Assembly (NCBI GenBank): GCA_947305535.1
Contig: CAMZDZ010000002.1
Location: forward strand, 1 to 46,350
Length of the DNA: 46,350 nucleotides
Origin: an uncultured Fibrobacter sp.
Lineage (GTDB): Bacteria; Fibrobacterota; Fibrobacteria; Fibrobacterales; Fibrobacteraceae
Direction of reading: 5' to 3'
A program made the position numbers and the translations under genes. Positions 32,394 to 41,039 of the stretch are shown here, piece by piece. Each line of letters starts with the position of its first letter. The stretch's first letter is position 1. Below the pieces are notes generated by a model. It did not search any database, was not told the origin of the DNA, and saw only the letters and a list, made by a program, of their open reading frames with translations.

Positions 32394-33767
32394 ATGGACA
32401 GTGGAAAGAAGTTTTCGTTACCCAAGTTTTTGAAATCCCTGACACGGGAAATCATCGTTCCGGTCGCGCTTGCCCTTGTTGTAATCCAGTACGTGGTCCA
32501 GGCTTTCCAGATCCCGAGCGGCTCGATGGAGAATTCTCTGCTGACGGGAGATTTTCTTCTCGGGCTCAAGTTTACCTACGGTTCGCCGATTCCCTTTTCG
32601 AACCAGAAGTTCCCGGGCTATGCGCTTCCCGAGGCTGGCGATGTCGTGATTTTCCGCTATCCTGGCGAGCCCGAATATCCGGACAACAATCCGGCGCGCT
32701 ACACGCACATGTTCAACGCGCTCATGTTCGGCAACGTCTACTGGGACCATCAGCCCGCCGAAGGCCAGCCGCACCTGGTGCATTATCCCGATGGCCCGAA
32801 GGACTACATCAAGCGCTGCGTGGCTGTTAGCGGGGATACCGTGCAGGTCCACAACGGCGTGCTTGCCGTGAATGGGCAGTGGCAGCGGACGCTTCCCGCG
32901 AAGGGCAAGTGGACAGCGACGCACCGTTCCGCTTCTCCGCGAGACGAACGCGGCCCGTTCGTGATTCCTTCCGTCGGCGATACGCTGTATGTGGATTCCC
33001 TTTCCCTGGAACAGCTCTGGTGGCTGCGCTCCGTGGTGGTACAGGAGAATCCGGATTCCCGCGTGGAATACGACATTTCTCTGTGGAAGGACGGTGTCGA
33101 GGCGAACAATTACGAGTTCGAGGACTTCGCCATTCCTGTTGAGAGCGAACGCGGGTTCACGTTGAACGCCTTGCTCCAAAGGAACCAGATCGTATTGCAA
33201 CGCGTGACCCAGGGCGATACGGTCCGCGGGAAGATGCCGTTCGCGTTCTACAAGGACTATGCGAGGATGGCGTTCCTGCCTGTCGTGATTCCCGAGGAAA
33301 TGCAGGGGACGTTCGCCCGTAAGGTCAGCTACATCGCTTTCGAGGGCGCTCAGTTGCAGGACCTCGAGGGCAACGTGGAACGCCTGAACGCGCAGCCGGT
33401 TGCCGATACCGCCGCGGTTGCTGATTCCGCGGTCGCAGGTGCTGCTGTCGATTCCTCTGCCGCGAATTCCTCTGCCCCGCATTTTGAAATCCGCAGGCGT
33501 CTTATCGTGGACGGCAATCCGATTGACCACTATGTGATCAAGACTCCGCTGTTCTTCATGATGGGCGACAACCGCGACAATTCCGCCGACAGCCGCTACT
33601 GGGGCTTCGTGACGCTCCGCAATATCCGCGCCAAGGCCTTTGTGCTCTATTTCTCGTTCGAGAATGACGACCAGGCGTTCGCGCTTGGAAACCCGTTCAC
33701 CTGGTGGCGCCTGCCCTTCCGAATCCGTTGGACCCGCATCGGTAAAATTATTGACCTGATTGATTGA
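32394..33767 (+). CDS. lepB: Signal peptidase I, long form
   Basis: A 457-residue S26A signal peptidase (E. coli LepB 324). A membrane segment (about 19-37) precedes IPSGSM with catalytic Ser44; the general-base Lys140 is in YIKRCVAVSGD; box E is MGDNRDNSADSRYWG at about 390-404. Lys140 to box E spans about 250 residues, roughly twice the E. coli distance, and includes an Ala/Asp/Ser-rich stretch (about 338-362). The enzyme cleaves signal peptides on the outer face of the inner membrane, for example those of secreted proteins such as the M6-like protein nearby. The start at 32394 has GGAG 7 bases upstream; an earlier TTG is unlikely. The stop overlaps the next start by one base. Confidence 0.95.
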   Translation: MDSGKKFSLPKFLKSLTREIIVPVALALVVIQYVVQAFQIPSGSMENSLLTGDFLLGLKFTYGSPIPFSNQKFPGYALPEAGDVVIFRYPGEPEYPDNNPARYTHMFNALMFGNVYWDHQPAEGQPHLVHYPDGPKDYIKRCVAVSGDTVQVHNGVLAVNGQWQRTLPAKGKWTATHRSASPRDERGPFVIPSVGDTLYVDSLSLEQLWWLRSVVVQENPDSRVEYDISLWKDGVEANNYEFEDFAIPVESERGFTLNALLQRNQIVLQRVTQGDTVRGKMPFAFYKDYARMAFLPVVIPEEMQGTFARKVSYIAFEGAQLQDLEGNVERLNAQPVADTAAVADSAVAGAAVDSSAANSSAPHFEIRRRLIVDGNPIDHYVIKTPLFFMMGDNRDNSADSRYWGFVTLRNIRAKAFVLYFSFENDDQAFALGNPFTWWRLPFRIRWTRIGKIIDLID

Positions 33768-35545
33768 TGATGAAGTTCCTGCCGTTTGTATTCGCTTTTG
33801 CCGGAATGGCGATGCTGCTCTCCTGTGCGACGCAGGTGGCTCCCGGCGGTGGTCCCGAAGACAAGCTGCCGCCGCGCGTGGCCGCTGTCTACCCGGCTCC
33901 GAATACGACGAATCATCCGAACGAACTGTACGTGAAGCTGGAATTCGACGAGTGGATCAACGCGTCGGTGCCGCGTAGCGCCGTCTCCATCTCCCCGCCG
34001 ATCGACAAGAAGATGAAGTTCGAGGTGAGCGGCAAGACGCTCGTGCTCACGTCGCGTGCCGAACTCGATACGGGCACGACCTACACGGTGACTTTTGCGG
34101 GCGGAATCAAGGACCTGCACGGCAATATGCTCGCGACGCCTTTCCAGGTCGTCTTTTCGACCGGTGCGAAGATCGACTCGCTCAAGCTTGCCGGGCGTGT
34201 GCTGGTGCATGATTCCCTGGTGCGCAAGAAGGCCTACCCGAGTATCGGGCTTTTCTTGATGGGAAGCGAACGTGAATCCCGCCATTACCTGGACAAGTAC
34301 CGCGACACAGCGACTCACGCGCTGGATACCCTCCCGATGCTTGCGAAGGAACCTCCGCTCTACTTGACCCGCACGGACAGCGTGGGCAACTTCGTGCTGT
34401 CCGGACTTCGTCCGGGACGCTACCGCGTCGTCGCGTTCCTGGATGCGAACGGCAACCAGAAAATCGAGGCGAGTTCCGAGCTGGTCGGCGTGTGGACGGG
34501 AGACCTCTCGCTGGATTCCACGACGGCTGACACGCTGTGGGTCCCGCTTGCCGACCAGGACACCACGATGCTGGAACTGTCGACCTTGACGCAGCCGGGT
34601 GCCTCCGTGATCGAGGCGACGTTCACCCGCCCGGTCTATTTCGATTCCGCTTTTACCGATACGTCGAACTGCAAGCTGGTCGCTCCCGACAAGTCGGAGC
34701 TTTATCCTTCGTATGTCTACCTCGGCGCGACCTCGAACAAGCCCAGGTTCTATTTCAGCCAGAAGCCCAAGCCGGAAACTTCGTACAAGTTCATCTGCGC
34801 GAAGGCGCGGGATTCCCTGTTCCGTCCTCTCGACACGCTGCATAACGAGCTGGACTGGGAATGGCAAGAAATGAAGGGCGACACGATGCCCCCCTCGATT
34901 TCCAGGACGGCCATGCTGGGCAAGGCAAAGACCGCTTTCCCGGACGACTCGCTGGTGTTCGCATACGACAAGCCGGTTCTGGATTCCCTGAACGAGACGT
35001 ACTATGTCTCGATAAACAAGGATACGGCCCAGGTGCAGGTCAAGCGCATCGACCCTATCCGCTACCTCGTGCTTAACGAGAAGCCCTGGCCGACCGACGT
35101 GACGGTGGACTTTTTGCAGGGTTACCAGGACACGACTCTTGCCGCCGCCGACAGCAACGGCGTCCGCGATACGGTGGTCGAGCTGAAGTACCGTCGCCTG
35201 TTGCGCTTCGAGACGGTTTCCAAGCTCAAGCTGGCAATGCTGCGTGGAAAAATTCCCGGTGCAAAGTCTGGCGCAAAAGTCCGCCTTTACTCCATTGACG
35301 CCAAGACGTATTCTTATGCGGTCTGCGGTACCGATGGAAGCTTCGCCTTCAACGACATTGTCGAGGGGAACTATTTTATCGATTACTACTACGCCGAAGA
35401 AGGCAAGCTCACGCCCGATGCGGGCTCGCTTTTCCCGTTCCGTCACGGGAAACCCTGGAGGGCGCCTAACGACACGATCAAGGTGAAGAACGGCGAGAAC
35501 GTTTTAAATGATTTGGTGGCGACCCCATTGCCGGCGCTGCCATAA
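33767..35545 (+). CDS. Ig-like (Big_5) domain lipoprotein of the Bacteroidota/Fibrobacterota type
   Basis: A 592-residue predicted lipoprotein (lipobox LLSC, Cys20). The mature N-terminus CATQVAPGGGPEDKLPPRV matches the CA-x(n)-P-x-GGP-x-D-x-x-PP pattern common in Bacteroidota lipoproteins. It is followed by a Big_5-type Ig-like domain (about 35-140: FDEWINASVPRSAVSISP, LDTGTTYTVTFAGGIKDLHG). Later segments include a carboxypeptidase-regulatory-like unit (LSGLRPGRYRVVAFLDANGN) and a similar C-terminal one (YAVCGTDGSFAFNDIVEGNY). An adhesive or scaffold role at the outer membrane is inferred. The start overlaps the lepB stop (TGATG), which implies coupled translation. Confidence 0.85.
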   Translation: MMKFLPFVFAFAGMAMLLSCATQVAPGGGPEDKLPPRVAAVYPAPNTTNHPNELYVKLEFDEWINASVPRSAVSISPPIDKKMKFEVSGKTLVLTSRAELDTGTTYTVTFAGGIKDLHGNMLATPFQVVFSTGAKIDSLKLAGRVLVHDSLVRKKAYPSIGLFLMGSERESRHYLDKYRDTATHALDTLPMLAKEPPLYLTRTDSVGNFVLSGLRPGRYRVVAFLDANGNQKIEASSELVGVWTGDLSLDSTTADTLWVPLADQDTTMLELSTLTQPGASVIEATFTRPVYFDSAFTDTSNCKLVAPDKSELYPSYVYLGATSNKPRFYFSQKPKPETSYKFICAKARDSLFRPLDTLHNELDWEWQEMKGDTMPPSISRTAMLGKAKTAFPDDSLVFAYDKPVLDSLNETYYVSINKDTAQVQVKRIDPIRYLVLNEKPWPTDVTVDFLQGYQDTTLAAADSNGVRDTVVELKYRRLLRFETVSKLKLAMLRGKIPGAKSGAKVRLYSIDAKTYSYAVCGTDGSFAFNDIVEGNYFIDYYYAEEGKLTPDAGSLFPFRHGKPWRAPNDTIKVKNGENVLNDLVATPLPALP

Positions 35546-35556
35546 AGGATGGAAAG

Positions 35557-38268
35557 ATGAAGAAAATTCCTGATTTTGTTGCTGTGGATTTGGAAACGAC
35601 CGGGCTCGAGTTCGAGAGCGACGAGATAATCGAAGTCGCGCTCGTCCGATTCGTCAACGGCAAGCCGGGGGACAACCTCGACTTTCTGGTGAAGCCGGAC
35701 CAGGCGGAACTTCGCCCGTTCATCGAGTGCCTGACGGGCATCAGCAAGGCCGACCTGGACGCTGCCCAGGGCTTTGCCGACATTGCCGGCAAGATTTGCG
35801 AATTTGTCGGGGACCTTCCGCTGGTGGCGCATAACGCCGCATTCGACTCCCGCTTCCTCAGGAATTCCCTCAAGAAGGTGGGGATCGACTACGAGAGCCA
35901 TCCGTTCTGGGATTCTTTGACTTTCTCGCGCATTGCCTACCAGGATGCGCCGAACCACCGTCTTGATACGCTCGTGCAGATGCTGAACATCGAGCGGAGC
36001 CGTGCCCACCGCGCCTTGCCCGATGCCGATGCTTGCGGCAGGCTCTTCGTGATGGCTTACGAGAAAATCGCTTCCATGGATCCGTGGCTCGTCGACGCCA
36101 TCAAGCGCATCGGCGAAGGTTCCGACTGGGAATCCGTATTCGGCAAGTCCAAGGGCAAGTGGACGCCGCCCCAGTACAAGTTGCCCGAGGTCCCCGCTCC
36201 CGCCGCGCTCCCGCAGGAAAAGGCTCCGCGCGTAAGCGAGTTCTTCAAGGAAAACGGGTTCCTTTCGATGTTTGTCGAAGGCTTCGTGCCGCGCGAGACG
36301 CAGCAGGATTACGCCTCCATCGTGGAACGCAACATGTACAAGGGCGGCATCTGCGTCATCGAGGCCCCGACGGGCTCGGGCAAGACGCTTGCCTACCTGG
36401 TGAGTGCCGCGAACAAGGCCGTGAGCGGCGAACGCGTGGTCATCAGCACGGCGACCCGCGCCCTGCAGGAACAGCTCTGGAAAAACGACCTCCCGCAGAT
36501 TATGGGGATTTACAACGGCAAGCTGGTCCCGGCTATCCTCAAGGGCCGCGACAACTACCTTTGCCTCCGCAAGTTCGAGGAACTGGCGGCCTCCTCTTCG
36601 CTTTTGCTGGGCGAGGAACTGGATTCGTTCATGGCGCTCATTCCGTGGGTGCTCTCGACGGAGACCGGCGACATCAACGAGTGCGCCTCCTTCAGCGTGA
36701 GCCGCAATAGGGTGCTCTGGTCCAAGCTCGCGAGCAACGCCGCTTCGTGCCTTGGCGAAAAGTGCCCGCATTACGCGAAGTGCCCCTCCCTCTCGGCCAA
36801 GCGCCGCGCTTCCGGGGCGAACTTGCTCCTGGTGAACCACTCCCTGTTCCTTGCGGACCTTTCCCTCGATTTCGCCCTCCTGCCTGCGTACGAACATATC
36901 GTTTTCGACGAGGCGCACCGCCTGCCCGCCGCGAGCAACCAGGCGTTCAGCAGGACCATATCGTTCTTCACTTTCCGCAACATCATCAAGACGCTCGTGC
37001 CGGCGCGCAACGGCCGTGGCGGACTTATCGAGTCCATCAAGACCCGTCTCCCGGAGAGTGCTTCGGCCTCTGTCGAAAAGCTTGACCAGTTCACGCTCGC
37101 TCTCAACGAGATGGAAAAGTCGCTGCACCGTTTGTTCATGAAGCTTGGCAAGAAGATCGGCAAGATGAAGGTCAGCCGCAGCGGGCTTGTGTTTGCGAAC
37201 GGAATCCAGGCGGATTACGACGTCGACACCACGCCGTTCTCCGAAGCGTATGCCGCGGTCAAGACCGCCTGCGAGGCCGCCTTCGCCGAAATCCGTGGTG
37301 TAAAGGAAATCGAAGGATTGTTGAACGATGCCGACGGCCGCATGGCCGAGATGGACCGTTACATGGCCGACTTCGAGTTTATCGTCAAGGCCGGGCGCAA
37401 GGATTGGGTCTTCAGCCTCGAGGAACCCTATAACCCGCATACGCTCAAGATGTACGCCTATCCGCTCCACCTTGAATCCATGTGGTTGGAAAAGTTCTAC
37501 CCGTGGATCAAGTCTGCGACGTTCACTTCGGCGACGCTTGCCGTGCAGAACTCCGTGGAATACTTCATGCACCGTATGGGCATGGACCGCCTCGCTTCCA
37601 CGAAAAAACCGTTCTACCGCGTGTACAGCGAACAGCAGGTTCCTTCCGGTCGCCGTTCCGTCTTTGTCACCAAGTATCTGCCGAAGCCTTCCGCTCCGGA
37701 GTTTGTCGACGCGATGAACGATACTCTCGTGAAGGTGCTTCCGGATGTCGAAGACAATACGATGGTGCTGTTCACGAGCGTTGCCGCGATGCTCAAGGCG
37801 CAGGCGGCTCTCGCTCCGGCTTTTGCCGCGAAGAACAAGCTTTTGCTCTGCCAGAACGTGGATGGCTCTCTCGACAGCCTCGTGACGATGTTCCGCAAGG
37901 AACGCGGCGCCTGCCTGCTCGGTTGCCAGAGCCTGTGGGAAGGTGTCGACTTCCCGGGCGACGCGCTCAAGCTGCTCGTGATCACCAAGCTCCCGTTCCC
38001 GAACCCCTCCGACCCTGTGGTCGCGGGCCTCAGCAACGAATACAAGGAGCGTGGCGAGAACCCCTTCAAGAGCTACTACGTGCCCGAGGCGTACATGGAA
38101 ATGCGCCAGGGACTCGGAAGGCTCCTGCGTACGGAAGGCGATTCCGGCAAGGTGCTCATTCTCGACAATCGCGTCGTTACCGAGCATTACGGCAAGACTT
38201 TCCAGAAAATATGGAACTTCAAACAGAAATTCCTGTTCTCTGTAGACGACGTGAAGAAGTACATCTAG
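35557..38268 (+). CDS. dinG: DinG-type helicase fused to a DEDDh exonuclease
   Basis: A 903-residue fusion. Residues about 1-175 form a DnaQ-like 3'-5' exonuclease with Asp11 and Glu13 in VAVDLETTGLE, Asp in VAHNAAFDSRF, and HRALPDAD. From about 245 comes an XPD/DinG superfamily 2 helicase: Walker A EAPTGSGKT (269-277), DEAH at 451-454 (VFDEAHRLPA), LWEGVDFPGDALK and RQGLGRLLRT motif VI. Cys336, Cys398, Cys403 and Cys409 are arranged like an XPD/DinG 4Fe-4S cluster. DinG unwinds DNA-RNA hybrids and damaged forks in E. coli. The start has GGAAAG upstream; it is 11 bases after the Ig-like gene. Confidence 0.92.
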   Translation: MKKIPDFVAVDLETTGLEFESDEIIEVALVRFVNGKPGDNLDFLVKPDQAELRPFIECLTGISKADLDAAQGFADIAGKICEFVGDLPLVAHNAAFDSRFLRNSLKKVGIDYESHPFWDSLTFSRIAYQDAPNHRLDTLVQMLNIERSRAHRALPDADACGRLFVMAYEKIASMDPWLVDAIKRIGEGSDWESVFGKSKGKWTPPQYKLPEVPAPAALPQEKAPRVSEFFKENGFLSMFVEGFVPRETQQDYASIVERNMYKGGICVIEAPTGSGKTLAYLVSAANKAVSGERVVISTATRALQEQLWKNDLPQIMGIYNGKLVPAILKGRDNYLCLRKFEELAASSSLLLGEELDSFMALIPWVLSTETGDINECASFSVSRNRVLWSKLASNAASCLGEKCPHYAKCPSLSAKRRASGANLLLVNHSLFLADLSLDFALLPAYEHIVFDEAHRLPAASNQAFSRTISFFTFRNIIKTLVPARNGRGGLIESIKTRLPESASASVEKLDQFTLALNEMEKSLHRLFMKLGKKIGKMKVSRSGLVFANGIQADYDVDTTPFSEAYAAVKTACEAAFAEIRGVKEIEGLLNDADGRMAEMDRYMADFEFIVKAGRKDWVFSLEEPYNPHTLKMYAYPLHLESMWLEKFYPWIKSATFTSATLAVQNSVEYFMHRMGMDRLASTKKPFYRVYSEQQVPSGRRSVFVTKYLPKPSAPEFVDAMNDTLVKVLPDVEDNTMVLFTSVAAMLKAQAALAPAFAAKNKLLLCQNVDGSLDSLVTMFRKERGACLLGCQSLWEGVDFPGDALKLLVITKLPFPNPSDPVVAGLSNEYKERGENPFKSYYVPEAYMEMRQGLGRLLRTEGDSGKVLILDNRVVTEHYGKTFQKIWNFKQKFLFSVDDVKKYI

Positions 38269-38321
38269 CCACGTGCACTTGAAAAATTTTCTAAATTTGG
38301 CATCCCTATTGTAAGGTGCTT

Positions 38322-40202
38322 ATGCTTGACTTGAATGCTTTTTTTGATGGCATGTCCAAGCCGCTTCTCCGTGCTGCGCATGCCAAGGCTTTTGGTAAGA
38401 AAGGCTTGTTGAATAACGCGCTGATCCAGCGCGAGACTTTGGATTTCTTTTGTGACAGGGAACGCGTCGCTACGCTGTTCTCGAAAATGGAAGCATGGCA
38501 GCGTCGCTGCCTGAACCTGCTTTATCATAGCGGTGCGCGCGGTCTCACCTTTAACGAACTGCGCTTGACCATCCCGGTGAACAAAAGCCGCGACCTGCAG
38601 ACTTTTTTGCTCTCCATGTGCCGTGAATTCGTGCTGTGGCGTTCCGCCTCCACGACTCCCGTGTACCAGGGCTTTTCCAACTTTGTCGGCTGCTTCGAGA
38701 TAGATGAAGCCGTCGAGTTCGATACGACGTCGCCGGTGGCTTCGTTTGGGCGCATGCTGGACTGGCACGTGTGCTTTGTCCTCTCCCTTGCCCAGCGCAG
38801 GGAGTTGCGCGTGAACACGAACGGCTCGCTGCACCGTCGTGGCCGCATGCTTTGCGTCGAGGCCTTCTCGATGTCTCGCCGCATGAGTGAAAAGGCCGCC
38901 GAGAACGAGCTCATGCTCATTTTCTCGTTCCTTACGCAGAACGGCTGGCTTGAACAGGACGACGCCTTTGTCGTGCCGTCGGAACATGCGCTCGACTTCC
39001 TGCGCAAGAACGGCTTCCGCCTGCACCAGGACATCTTGAACTGGTGGCTCAACCGCCGTTTCCACGGTGACCGCGGACATCTTGAACAACTTTTGAAATC
39101 CCTGAAAGACGGTCGTAGCATTTCGGAAGCGGCTTTCCTTTTCTGGGTGATGGACCCTTCGTACCGCATTCTCGAACGCAACAAGGTGCTCCCCTGGGAA
39201 TACCTGCCGCGTCCCCTCCGTGAACTCTGGCTGCTCGGCCTTGTCGATTTCCGTATGGTGCAGGGGAAGGTCTCCGCCGTACAGCTCGGCACGAACGGCA
39301 AGGAATGGATTTCGCCTTCGTCGGTGCAGTTGCCGCAGCCGAACATCTCGGCGCTCCCGAACTTCGACGTGGTCGTTTCCGTGGAAACTTCCCCGCGCGT
39401 GCTGTTTACGCTCGCCTGCCTTGCCAACGTCAAGAACGACGAGACCATGCTCTGCTTCACGCTTGCCAAGGACGTTTACCTGGAAGGCCTCAAGAGCGGG
39501 ATGCCCGAATCCGAAGTGGAGCATTTCTGCAACTGGATCAAGCCGCCTGCAAACGTCCTTTCGACCCTCGAGGAATGGAACTCCTCGTTCTATGGCGTGC
39601 GCGTCCGCTCGGTGCGCCTGATGAAGATCGACAACAAGCAGATCCTTTCGGAACTTTCGAACTTCGCCCAGTTCATGGAATGTGTCGAGGAGTTTATCCC
39701 GAATTACGGCTTTGTGCTGAATCCCGAGAAGGAAGGCTACGCCTTCGACATCCTCGAGAACTTCGGCTACTGCCCGTTCGTGAACCGCTCTACGGACAAC
39801 CGCAAGCCTGTCTCCGACGAGGAATGGCGCAAGGAATTCGCGGTGGCCTGGCCCAAGGCCGGCAAGCCCGACTACGACCTGAAGGAATCTGCCGACAGCG
39901 ATTCCCTGCAGACGACGATGAACTCCACGAAGTACGGCAGCCTCTACCAGAAGCTGAACACGTTCGACCTCGTGAAGGTGCTGCGCTACGCGAAGACGGT
40001 GGGTACGCTGCTCGCCGCCCAGATCAAGGACCCGAACAAGCGCATGGCCCAGCAAGAAGAAATCGTGTTCTCGGTGCATTCCCTGCACCTGGCCAAGGCT
40101 CCCTTCATCGTGGAAATCCAGAAGAACAAGGAAGATTCCATCAGCATGCTGGACCTCTCCTTCATCCAGGAAATCAAGGTCCTGCACAAGCGATTCGCAT
40201 AA
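38322..40202 (+). CDS. Helicase-associated (XPB/Ssl2-like, Helicase_C_3) domain protein
   Basis: A 626-residue protein without helicase motifs. The region at about 340-435 (LPNFDVVVSVETSPRVLFTL, LCFTLAKDVYLEGLKSGMPE) matches the Helicase_C_3/XPB N-terminal-like domain, usually found next to, or fused to, XPB-type helicases. The N-terminal third resembles helical, winged-helix-like segments (WQRRCLNLLYHSGARGLTF). A DNA-repair or transcription-linked role is inferred from domain and from the upstream dinG, 53 bases away. The start at 38322 has AAGG 5 bases upstream; AATTTTCTAAATTT lies in the gap. A strong terminator follows. Confidence 0.75.
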   Translation: MLDLNAFFDGMSKPLLRAAHAKAFGKKGLLNNALIQRETLDFFCDRERVATLFSKMEAWQRRCLNLLYHSGARGLTFNELRLTIPVNKSRDLQTFLLSMCREFVLWRSASTTPVYQGFSNFVGCFEIDEAVEFDTTSPVASFGRMLDWHVCFVLSLAQRRELRVNTNGSLHRRGRMLCVEAFSMSRRMSEKAAENELMLIFSFLTQNGWLEQDDAFVVPSEHALDFLRKNGFRLHQDILNWWLNRRFHGDRGHLEQLLKSLKDGRSISEAAFLFWVMDPSYRILERNKVLPWEYLPRPLRELWLLGLVDFRMVQGKVSAVQLGTNGKEWISPSSVQLPQPNISALPNFDVVVSVETSPRVLFTLACLANVKNDETMLCFTLAKDVYLEGLKSGMPESEVEHFCNWIKPPANVLSTLEEWNSSFYGVRVRSVRLMKIDNKQILSELSNFAQFMECVEEFIPNYGFVLNPEKEGYAFDILENFGYCPFVNRSTDNRKPVSDEEWRKEFAVAWPKAGKPDYDLKESADSDSLQTTMNSTKYGSLYQKLNTFDLVKVLRYAKTVGTLLAAQIKDPNKRMAQQEEIVFSVHSLHLAKAPFIVEIQKNKEDSISMLDLSFIQEIKVLHKRFA

Positions 40203-40247
40203 AGAATCTCCCGTCAGGGAGGTCTGTGGATGGCCGGATATGAAAGC

Positions 40248-40277
40248 GGGCGCCAATATGGCGCCCGTTCTCTTTTG
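40248..40277 (+). terminator. Terminator closing the long plus-strand run
   Basis: CGGGCGCC (40248-40255), loop AATAT, GGCGCCCG (40261-40268), then TTCTCTTTT. It lies between the converging helicase-associated and trkA genes; a T-tract is clear only for the plus strand. Confidence 0.8.
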
Positions 40278-40293
40278 ATATTCGTTTTCGAGG

Positions 40294-40950
40294 CTAGCTC
40301 TTGAACTTGTCGAGCGCGTCGTTCGGGCCGATGAGGAAGAGCACGTCGTCTTCTTGCAGCACGATGTCAGCGAGGTTACCGATCTTGGGGGTCGGTTCCT
40401 GCGGGTCGCGGATGGCGATGACCTGCACGCCGTACTTGTGCGTGATATTCAGGTCCTTAAGTGTCTTGCCGATGAAGTCCTTGGGGCACACGACTTCGAC
40501 GATGCTGAAGCCTTCCATGAACGGCAAGAAGTCGAGCATGTTCGGGCGGTTCAGGCGTTCGGCCAAGGCGATGGCGCTGTCGCGTTCCGGGTGGAAGATG
40601 TCCGAGACGCCGAGCTTTTCGAGGATGCTCGAGTGGGCGGCGCTACTGGACTTCGCGATGATGTGCTTTACGCCGAGTTCCTTCAGGTTCAGCACGGTAA
40701 GGAGGCTAGCTTCCAGGTTCTCGCCGATACAGACGATGACGGAGTCCGCCTTCTGCAGCGGGATGCTCGCGAGCTGCTTCTTGCGGGTAGAGTCGGCGAC
40801 CATGGCCTGCGATACGGTGCTGGAGATGTCCTGCACCTTTTCGGGATGGTTGTCCACCACGAGCACGTCGTGCCCGAGGCTCGTCAAGTGACGGGCGAGG
40901 AAGATGGCGGAGTTGCCGAGACCGATAATGATGTACTGCTTAGATGCCAT
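40294..40950 (-). CDS. trkA: TrkA/KtrA-type K+ uptake regulatory subunit
   Basis: A 218-residue cytoplasmic gating subunit with one RCK_N domain (Rossmann fold, IIIGLGNSAIFLARHL, Asp in VLVVDNHPEKV) and one RCK_C domain (about 135-218, VEVVCPKDFIGKTLKDLNI, ending EDDVLFLIGPNDAL). The single-unit size is that of KtrA rather than the double-unit E. coli TrkA. It binds nucleotides and controls the channel encoded just upstream on the same strand. No good Shine-Dalgarno is seen; the 89 bases upstream hold simple repeats, which is unusual for a paired operon. Confidence 0.93.
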   Translation of the reverse strand: MASKQYIIIGLGNSAIFLARHLTSLGHDVLVVDNHPEKVQDISSTVSQAMVADSTRKKQLASIPLQKADSVIVCIGENLEASLLTVLNLKELGVKHIIAKSSSAAHSSILEKLGVSDIFHPERDSAIALAERLNRPNMLDFLPFMEGFSIVEVVCPKDFIGKTLKDLNITHKYGVQVIAIRDPQEPTPKIGNLADIVLQEDDVLFLIGPNDALDKFKS

Positions 40951-40957
40951 ATTTTAA

Positions 40958-41036
40958 ATGTAGTAAATAGTAGGAAGTAGGCAGTAAGAAGTAGGTAGTA
41001 GGAAGTAGGCTCGAGCCTCGAACCTGGAGCCTCGTG
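40958..41036. repeat. Simple intergenic repeat tract between trkH and trkA
   Basis: Two tracts are joined: GTAGGAAGTAGG-type 7-base units (40960-41010: AGTAGGAAGTAGGCAGTAAG, AAGTAGGTAGTAGGAAGTAG), then GCCTCG-type units (CTCGAGCCTCGAACCTGGAG, CCTCGTGCCTC). The first tract is related, in opposite orientation, to that at 16871-16903. Confidence 0.65.
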
Positions 41037-41039
41037 CCT

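Noticed and set aside
18063-38187. Very long open frames on the minus strand opposite the TIGR02171 gene, the M6-like gene and dinG
   Set aside because: They lie exactly antisense to well-supported genes, contain Arg/His/Gly-rich, non-family sequence, and are explained by the high GC at third codon positions of the plus-strand genes.
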